A stretch of 64,000 nt of DNA from Costus lasius (Eukaryota; Streptophyta; Magnoliopsida; Zingiberales; Costaceae). The stretch is from contig JANVAS020000231.1 in assembly GCA_027563935.2 (NCBI GenBank), forward strand, positions 15,890,001-15,954,000, in the 5' to 3' direction. The notes beneath the pieces were generated by a model. That model did no database searches. It had not been told where the DNA came from and saw nothing but the letters and a program-made list of their open reading frames with translations. Position numbers and translations under genes: made by a program. Positions 57,828 to 64,000 of the stretch are shown here, piece by piece; position 1 is the stretch's first letter; the number at the start of each line of letters is the position of its first letter.

Positions 57828-59923
57828 TGTTGGGAAACCCCGGGGACATTTTACAATTTTTCAGAGCCATGGGCATACATTTTACGCAGCGGAAGAATGT
57901 CCCCGAAACAGGCTAGTCCCAAAAACCCAGTGAAGATCTCTTGCGAGGGGGTCGACACGATGTGATAGTAAGTACCTTTAAGCAATTGGAAGCCGATGTC
58001 GATGAAGGCGCCCAAGTGTTCGCCCTCTGCAGTCTCGCACACACGGATTCCTCAAGTTTTCTTCTTCCTTGCCCGGTGCTAGCCTCGGGAAGAAGATCCA
58101 TGCCTTAGGAGAGCCCTCCATGCAATTTACGCCATCACCAAGATGTGATGCGCCAAGGAGATGGAAGGAGAAGTGAACGCCGCAAGCCTTCTTGTTCCTT
58201 TGCGCCAAGGAAAGGAAGAGGAGAAGCATGCTTGCGCCCTTGATGGAAGAAGAAGAGCTCTAAGCTCTCCAAGCCGTCGCCCTCCAATGCTTCACGCCTC
58301 CAAGGAATTAGCATCATGAAGAGAGGGGGCGGTAAGGGCTTATTTATAGGAGCAAGAGGCGGTTAGGGGAGAATGGCAAGTGTTGACAATTAGGGCATGA
58401 TTCTAGGAGATTATCCAATCAAGTATATTGATTAAATCTCCACTCCCATATGCGCCTAAGACTTGCCAAAGCAAGCATCAGCCATATACGCCCATATCAT
58501 GCCATATGAGGCATTAATCCCATCCATGCGCCTAGACCTAGTCAAGGCAATATGATGGATTACCTAATGTGGCTTGGGCGCAAGTCCTAATCCAATTAGG
58601 ACTCTAATTATGTTAATAATCAGCCCACAATTGTCAAACACAATCCAATCAATTATCTTGTGTGATTTAATCAAATCCAATTTGATTTAATCACCTAGGA
58701 GATACCAAACAAGGCATAGGCGCCAATTCTAGTCCAACTAGAATCCCATATGCGCCTATCCCATTAATTCATCCCCATTATACCCTTCAAGCCTCATAGC
58801 CCTTCAATACAACTTATTAGCAAGCCCAACTAAGCAATGGGCCAAGCCCAAAGTCCATTATGCATGTTAACCAAGCTATTGGATCCAATCCAATTTAACC
58901 CATGGCTAAATGAGGCTAACCATGGTTAATTTGATCAATATGCCAAAAACGGAAGTTGGCCCCAATAAGTTTCTTCCATCTCATCAGGCCCATTGGCGCT
59001 GATGAAATCTCCCAAATAGATCAGAGTTATCCAATAACTCGATCTAAAGGCTACCCGATCAATATGAAAACTCGAGTATCAAGGTGTGCGACCCTGTAGG
59101 TTCCTCTAACGCTGGCAGTGCTGACCAAAGGTCATCACAAGCAGTGAGTGGCACCTAGCAGTGCATCGCTGCTACCCAGGTTATTGGAATGGATATCGAC
59201 ATTGACATCCCCATCATCGCAACTAGGTACAGATGCATTATAGTCTCTTAGCCGAACTGATATCCGATTGGACAAGTGTGTCACCACTTGTTTTCATCCA
59301 ATCACATGGCTATGACTAGAACAGGTTCTTACCTGGGTATGGCCATACACTCTCAGTCATAGAACCATAAGGGAGCTCCATGGATATCATACTTCCCAAA
59401 GGAAGGGGCAAATCCTATGTCTGTCCATTGACCTTCTCATATGGGTCGTGACATGCTCAATGACAACCGTTATGACCTCCCAACTACGGCAAGGTGTTAG
59501 GTTGCATCAAAGCAAGTCCCTAACCATATAGAATGGTCAATGACCTCAAGTCAAGGGATCAATGCATCTCCTGTCACTTGTGAGGATAACTCATGACACC
59601 AAGTCATAGCCTCACAGCGGGTCTTTCCAGTATATCCTCCAATGATATACCCATGTGTCTATGTTAGCACCACGTGCCTAACCAGCCCACATACCAGTCT
59701 CACAAATACCATAGCTGTCCCATATCCACTAAGGTACATCGACTGGGGATTATAATTCGAGCACAGATCCAATCTGTCTCCAGGGACATTATCATGTAAG
59801 TACACAATCGCAGGTGTAGACAAACAATGATAACGACAATGCCAGAAAGACATATATATTAATATCAGAGTCAAGTAGTACAAAGATGGACCAAAACTAG
59901 GTCCTAGGGCATATACACCAACA
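57828..59923 (-). repeat. B 5' LTR (2096 bp)
   Basis: Exactly the length of the reassembled 3' LTR (1868 + 228). In sense it starts TGTTGGTGTATATGCCC and ends CCCCGGGGTTTCCCAACA. It contains GTATGGCCATAC at 59337-59348. About 14 differences from the other LTR by eye. Confidence 0.94.
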
Positions 59924-59928
59924 GGTGG

Positions 59929-60427
59929 TGCATCTCTTCATCTCAAAGCTGCAAGCCTCCTCTCATCTTCCTCCTCTTAGTGCAACTTGGAGGAGGGCCT
60001 GGCGACTTTAGTTCCTCTTCCATCAAGCCACAAGCTTGCTTCTCTTTTCCCCTTGGCACAAGAGACTCTAGTGCTTGGTGGCATTGCTTCACCCTCCCTA
60101 TTCATAGGCGCAACTTCTCTTGAAGGTGGTGCAAGTATAGAAGAAGGTGAACAAAGGCTTGGATTGTCGTCTCGATGCTAGCACCGGGTGTGGAAGAAGA
60201 GGACTCAAGGCATCCATGTGTGTGAGACTGCAGAGGGCGCACGCTTGGGCGCCTACCTCGACATCGGCCTCCTCTTGCTCTAGGTACTTTCTATCTCATC
60301 GTGTCGACCCCCTCGCAAGACAATCTTCATTGGGTTTTTGGGACTAGCCTATTTCGGGGATATTCTACCGCTGTGCAATTGTATTATTTGATGAAAAATT
60401 TGTAAATATCCCTGGGGTTTCCCAACA
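59929..60427 (+). repeat. B' 5' LTR, right piece
   Basis: Continues the B' LTR after B and ends CCTGGGGTTTCCCAACA, the family B terminus. The sense sequence parallels the reversed end of the B LTRs (for example GTGTCGACCCCCTCGCAAGA at 60300-60319), with many differences. Confidence 0.85.
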
Positions 60428-60428
60428 G

Positions 60429-60440
60429 TGGTATTAGAGT
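60429..60440 (+). promoter_or_regulatory. B' primer-binding site, mutated
   Basis: TGGTATTAGAGT, one base after the LTR; two mismatches to the TGGTATCAGAGC used by the other elements, consistent with decay. Confidence 0.75.
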
Positions 60441-61843
60441 GACTTACGAGCCTTGAATGATTTTCTATGCTTTTCATATGCTCCCATGTCAAGTTGGACG
60501 GGCATTGTGTCCTTTAGACTGGCCGGATCTCTTGATCTGACAAAATTGCCAGCCAATTTGGTCTATGAAATCAACATGAAACTTTATCTCAAATTATCAA
60601 AATATTTGAGATAATAACATGAGGAAAAGAAACTTGTTTTATGCGAAACTAAAAATTTTAGATTTTATGTTTGTCATGAGCACATAGAATTGCATGAATA
60701 AGTACCTTGTTTCTGCATGATGTTGTGATCATTAGTCAAGCCCCTTAGCATGCCTGTGTTGTATTCTTGTGAGGCCTGCGTGCCGCCTTTCTTTTTCTTT
60801 TGTTTTGTAATTAAAGAAAGAAGATTAGTGGCGCATATCACTTGATGGCATTGGCGCATGTTTGATGCTTGCGTACCTTGCTTGGTGGCGCAAGAAGCAT
60901 CAAAGATGGGTGGCGCACCATGCATCCTTGCATGGTGGTGCATCTAACTCCTTGCATGGAGGCACAAGATGCATTGGTCGAGCCCTAGGGCTTGAGAGCT
61001 ATACATCTTGTGGCTTGCAAGGTGACGCACCTTGCTTGGAAGAAGACCCATGGCATTAGCCGAACCATGGGGTGTGCTTCTAGGGTTTCCCTATAACTAC
61101 CTCTAGGGTTTGAGAGCTAAACCATGGTGTGGTAGACCTTGGAGCCAACCATGAATATCAAGCTAGAGGACGGCTAGGCTAGGTCTAGTTTTAGGGGCTT
61201 GTGTCCTTGGTCAAGAGTTGGACCCCTTTTGGCATGGGTTGGTTGAATGTCTTGAATGGACTATGATCACATCATCCCTTTACTGCTTTTCTTGTCTGTT
61301 AAAAGCATGCCTGTGATGTTTTATCTTCATGTTATCACAATAGGATTGCATGCCTATAATGTTAGACATAAGATAAAACTAAGAGGATAAGATCTCAAAA
61401 ACCCTCAATAAAAAATATCAGGTCTAGTAGCCTTCTAACTCATAGCCCTCATTAAGTTATCGATCAGTGGTGTTGTCTACTGTTTCCCACCCGCGTGGGA
61501 CACACCCACTTATCTTTGGAAGGTGTGAGGTGATAATGGTTTCCCTAGTCTAGTTATAACCTAGACGTGCCTTCGTAAGGAAACTTGTCGGCCCTAGTGC
61601 AATCGGCCGGCGTGCCTACCTTAGGAAGAATGGGTTACTTTGTGCATCTCATAGCACCCTTGTGGGACGCGAAGCCTCTTGTGGAATAAGGATCCCCTCT
61701 CACTAGAAAATCTAGGATTTCCTAATTGACTTTGTAGGTTATCAATTCGATTAAAATAGTGGGAGCCATAATCATTTAAAACAAGTCTAGTTTAAATGAT
61801 TTGAAGTAGTACTAATCTGTTGTTTCTTGGTTGTTGTAAAACA
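60441..61843 (+). other. B' 5' leader
   Basis: About 1.4 kb parallel to the B leader. It retains the long stem-loop (61318-61379) and a TCCCAC-CCGC-GTGGGA hairpin (61485-61500). No supported ORF. Confidence 0.7.
61318..61379 (+). other. Long leader stem-loop, B' copy
   Basis: GTTTTATCTT (61318-61327) pairs with AAGATAAAAC (61370-61379), with further ATGT/ACAT pairing inside. The loop has ATAGGATTGCATG as in B. One-base differences from B keep the outer stem paired. Confidence 0.55.
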
Positions 61844-64000
61844 ATGGCAATGAACCATAGTAGATGGTCTCTGCCATCTATTCTTGAGAAGGAAAAGTTG
61901 GTTGGATCCAACTTGATGGATTGGTATATGAACTTGAGAATCATGCTCAAGCTCGAGAGGTAGCTTTATGTCCTTGAGCAACCTATTGCTGACCCGCATC
62001 CATGCTCGGCCTTAGTGGCCAACCCGCATCAGACTGATACTTTTGAGGTTGTTGATTTGATGCTAACCAACATGTCGCCTAAGTTTCGAGGGCAATATGA
62101 ATTGAAGAGTGCCTCTAAGATTATTTCTAATCTAAAGCAGGTCTTTGATGAATTAGTTAGGCTCAATCCTCCTAAAGTTGGCATTCAGTGAGTTGAGCTG
62201 AAAGGTTTAACCGATGAACTAAAATTGAAGATGGAAAGGATCAGGAATAACAGATGCTATTCATGTGGAGGGCCACCTCACATGTTGAAGGACATGGTGC
62301 GACTTCAGAATGAGAAAAAGAGAGGCAAGGCTTCGTCTTCATGCTCATATATTTATGTTACTGATTTTAACCTTTCTACTTCTAAGTCATGGGTATTGGA
62401 TACCACATGTAGAGCTCATATTTGTACAAATATGTAGAAGCTCTAGAAAAGTAGATCGGTGTGGCCTGGAGAGATTGACCTATGAGTTGGAAACGGGGTA
62501 CAGGTTGCTGCTGTTGCTGTAGGAGTTTTGACTCTCTCCTTGCCTTCTGGACTTCAGTAGAGTTAGATCATTGCTATTATGTACCTTTGCTTAGTAAAAA
62601 CATTGTATCGATTCCTTGCTTGGCAAAGAAAGAATTTAAATTTGAAATAAATGAGAACTTTTGTTCTTTTTCATTAGCAAATATGTTTTATGGGAAGGTT
62701 ACTTTAAGCAATGGTTTATATGTCTTGGACATGGATAGCTCTATTTGTAACATAAATAATAAGAGGATCAAACTGAGTGGTTCAGTTGGTGCTTTCCTCT
62801 GGCATTGTCGATTAGCCCATATAAACAAGAATCGCATTCAACAACTCCATGCAAATGGTTTGTTAGATTCAAGTTGCTTGGAGGAATTTGATACATGTGA
62901 ACCTTGTTTATTAGGGAAGATGACAAAGGCGCCCTTCACCAAGATTGGTGAAAGGGCAGGAGGTTTATTTGATCTTATACACAGTGATGTGTGTGGGCCA
63001 TTCAGTAAACAAGTAGAGGAGGGTACAACTACTTCATCACATTTACTGATGATTTCAGTAGATAGGTTATGTCTATCTAATGAGACATAAGTTTGAATCC
63101 TTTAAGAAATTTAAGGAGTTCAGACATGAAGTAGAGAACCAGCTTAGTAGATCCATCAAACTCTTCGATTAGAACGTGGTAGAGAGTACATGAGTGGTGA
63201 GTTCTTTGACTATTTTAGAGAGTGCGGAAGGAGAAATCGAACCTTGTTGGACATGGTTCGGTTTATGATGAGTCATGCAACTCTACCTCCCTCATTCTAG
63301 GGTTTTGCACTTGAGACAGCTTCTCTCATACTAAATAATGTTCCATCTAAGAGTGTCTCGAAGATTCCAAACAAGGTATGGAGTGGGTGACACCCTAACC
63401 TTTCCTTTATCAGGATCTGGGGATGTGAGGCTAATGTCAAACGTCAGGATTCTAGCAAGCTAGAACCCAGATCTGATAAATGTGTGTTTGTGGGATATCC
63501 TAAGGAAATTAAAGGATACTACTTCTATGTCCCTACCGGGAACAAAGTCTTTGTCGGGGGGAGCTGTCTTTCTAGAGAAATAATTTCTCATGAAAGTAGT
63601 TAGTGGGAGGAATTTTGACTTAGACAAGGTCCAAGTGCAACCATAAGACATAGAGATGGAACCTGAGCCACCTGCACCCGTTGCTAGGCAACCAGAAGCT
63701 CAGACACTGGTCCCACGTAAGTCTAGGAGGATTCATCGTGCAGCTACGAGGTATGGGTCGTTGTCGACCCAACACGATGGGATTTTCATCATTGAGGATG
63801 AACCCAGGACCTACGATGAGGCGGTTGCTGGACCAGACTCCAAGAGATGGCTTGAGGCCATGCGATCCGAGCTGAATTCCATGTCAGCTAACCAAGTCTG
63901 GGATTTGGTTGAGCTACCTGATGGGGTAAAAACTAAAAGGCTGTAAATGGGTCTTCAAGAGGAAGACTGACATGGATGGCAACATAGTTACCTTTAAGTG
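61844..64000 (+). pseudogene. B' gag-pol, 5' part, heavily broken; runs off the window
   Basis: ATG at 61844 (MAMNHSRW). Gag lacks the same core as B: FDELVRLNPPKV follows NLKQ almost directly, within about 40 residues of the zinc knuckle CYSCGGPPHMLKDM, which also has Met for the last Cys. Stops at about 61961 and 62190 and one after ICTNM (near 62435) precede a frame at 62482-63090 with the integrase zinc domain and LIHSDVCGPFSKQ. Near 63228 the sequence jumps from ECGR directly to RRNRTLLDMV, losing the Gln-Trp-Asn-Gly-Val-Ser-Glu segment and so the catalytic Glu. The frame at 63656-63946 carries ARQPEAQT and NQVWDLVELPDGVK, the start of RT. Confidence 0.88.

Larger units (their letters stand above)
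32377..59923 (-). mobile_element. B: Ty1/copia element of family B, minus orientation, with A4 and A3 nested
   Basis: Flanked by GGTGG (32372-32376 and 59924-59928). The 3' LTR is split by A4 (32377-34244 plus 43329-43556, 2096 bp). The 5' LTR is 57828-59923 (2096 bp), exactly equal in length. The internal region is 43557-43965 plus 52945-57827, split by A3. It sits in the LTR of B', a relative in the opposite direction. Its gag-pol is heavily damaged although its LTRs differ at only about 14 positions by eye. Confidence 0.93.
30833..64000 (+). mobile_element. B': degraded Ty1/copia element of family B, 5' part, with B nested in its LTR
   Basis: Plus-oriented element: 5' LTR in two pieces (30833-32376 and 59929-60427, about 2043 bp), primer site at 60429, leader, then gag-pol from 61844 to the window edge. 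The 3' LTR is outside the window, so its own duplication (left flank GTCAG, 30828-30832) cannot be checked. Many stops and indels mark it as older than B, which it contains. Confidence 0.85.

Noticed and set aside
1..64000. Host genes, tRNA, rRNA, CRISPR, operons or phage modules
   Set aside because: All recognisable proteins are retroelement Gag or Pol. Primer-site matches to initiator tRNA are 12 bases long and are not tRNA genes, and the repeats are LTRs, not spacer arrays.

Overview
This window looks like intergenic heterochromatin of a flowering plant. Every coding signal I recognise belongs to an LTR retrotransposon, the elements are nested inside one another, and I see no host gene, tRNA, rRNA, CRISPR array or bacterial gene organisation. 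The species cannot be read from the sequence. Lineage names (Athila-like for the Ty3/gypsy elements, Angela/Tork-like for the Ty1/copia elements) are inferred from protein motifs, LTR length and primer sites.

Layout. (1) 1-18014: 3' part of a + strand Athila-like element, G1, with a broken pol (1-3980), a noncoding tail, and a 3' LTR (5211-7093 and 17891-18014) split by copia element A1 (7094-17885, minus strand). A1 carries a same-family solo LTR, S1 (9605-11293), in its pol. (2) 18015-30832: remnants of other Ty3-type sequence (G2), split by copia element A2 (18918-29900, minus strand). The 5' LTR of A2 carries an unrelated solo LTR, S2 (26615-28481). (3) 30833-64000: 5' part of a degraded + strand copia element of a second family, B' (LTR 30833-32376 and 59929-60427, then leader and gag-pol to the window edge). 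Its LTR was split by a minus-strand element of the same family, B (32377-59923). B in turn received A4 (34245-43323, minus strand) in its 3' LTR and A3 (43966-52939, plus strand) in its pol. Seven insertions have perfect 5-bp target-site duplications: AGGTC (A1), TTATC (S1), TCACG (A2), GGTTG (S2), GGTGG (B), ATACC (A4) and CATAC (A3). The deepest nesting is G2 > B' > B > A3/A4.

Coding content. The four A copies share one 1294-codon gag-pol frame (CCHC knuckle, protease, integrase, reverse transcriptase, RNase H). Each copy is broken by only one or two lesions. B and B' are much more damaged, share a gag-core deletion and lack the last Cys of the zinc knuckle, yet the two LTRs of B are nearly identical. 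This suggests that B was copied as an already defective element by proteins supplied from elsewhere.

The most interesting signals are structural RNA candidates, not genes. The G1 LTR holds five hairpins of identical design (outer stem, one bulged G, 3-bp stem, GAAA loop) whose stems covary. All four A leaders hold a 49-nt multi-stem hairpin with a GNRA loop and compensatory changes. A second long stem-loop is shared between the A and B leaders. All 12 A and B LTRs keep the palindrome GTATGGCCATAC about 570-595 bp from the LTR start. Structures and divergence counts were worked out by eye, without folding or alignment software.
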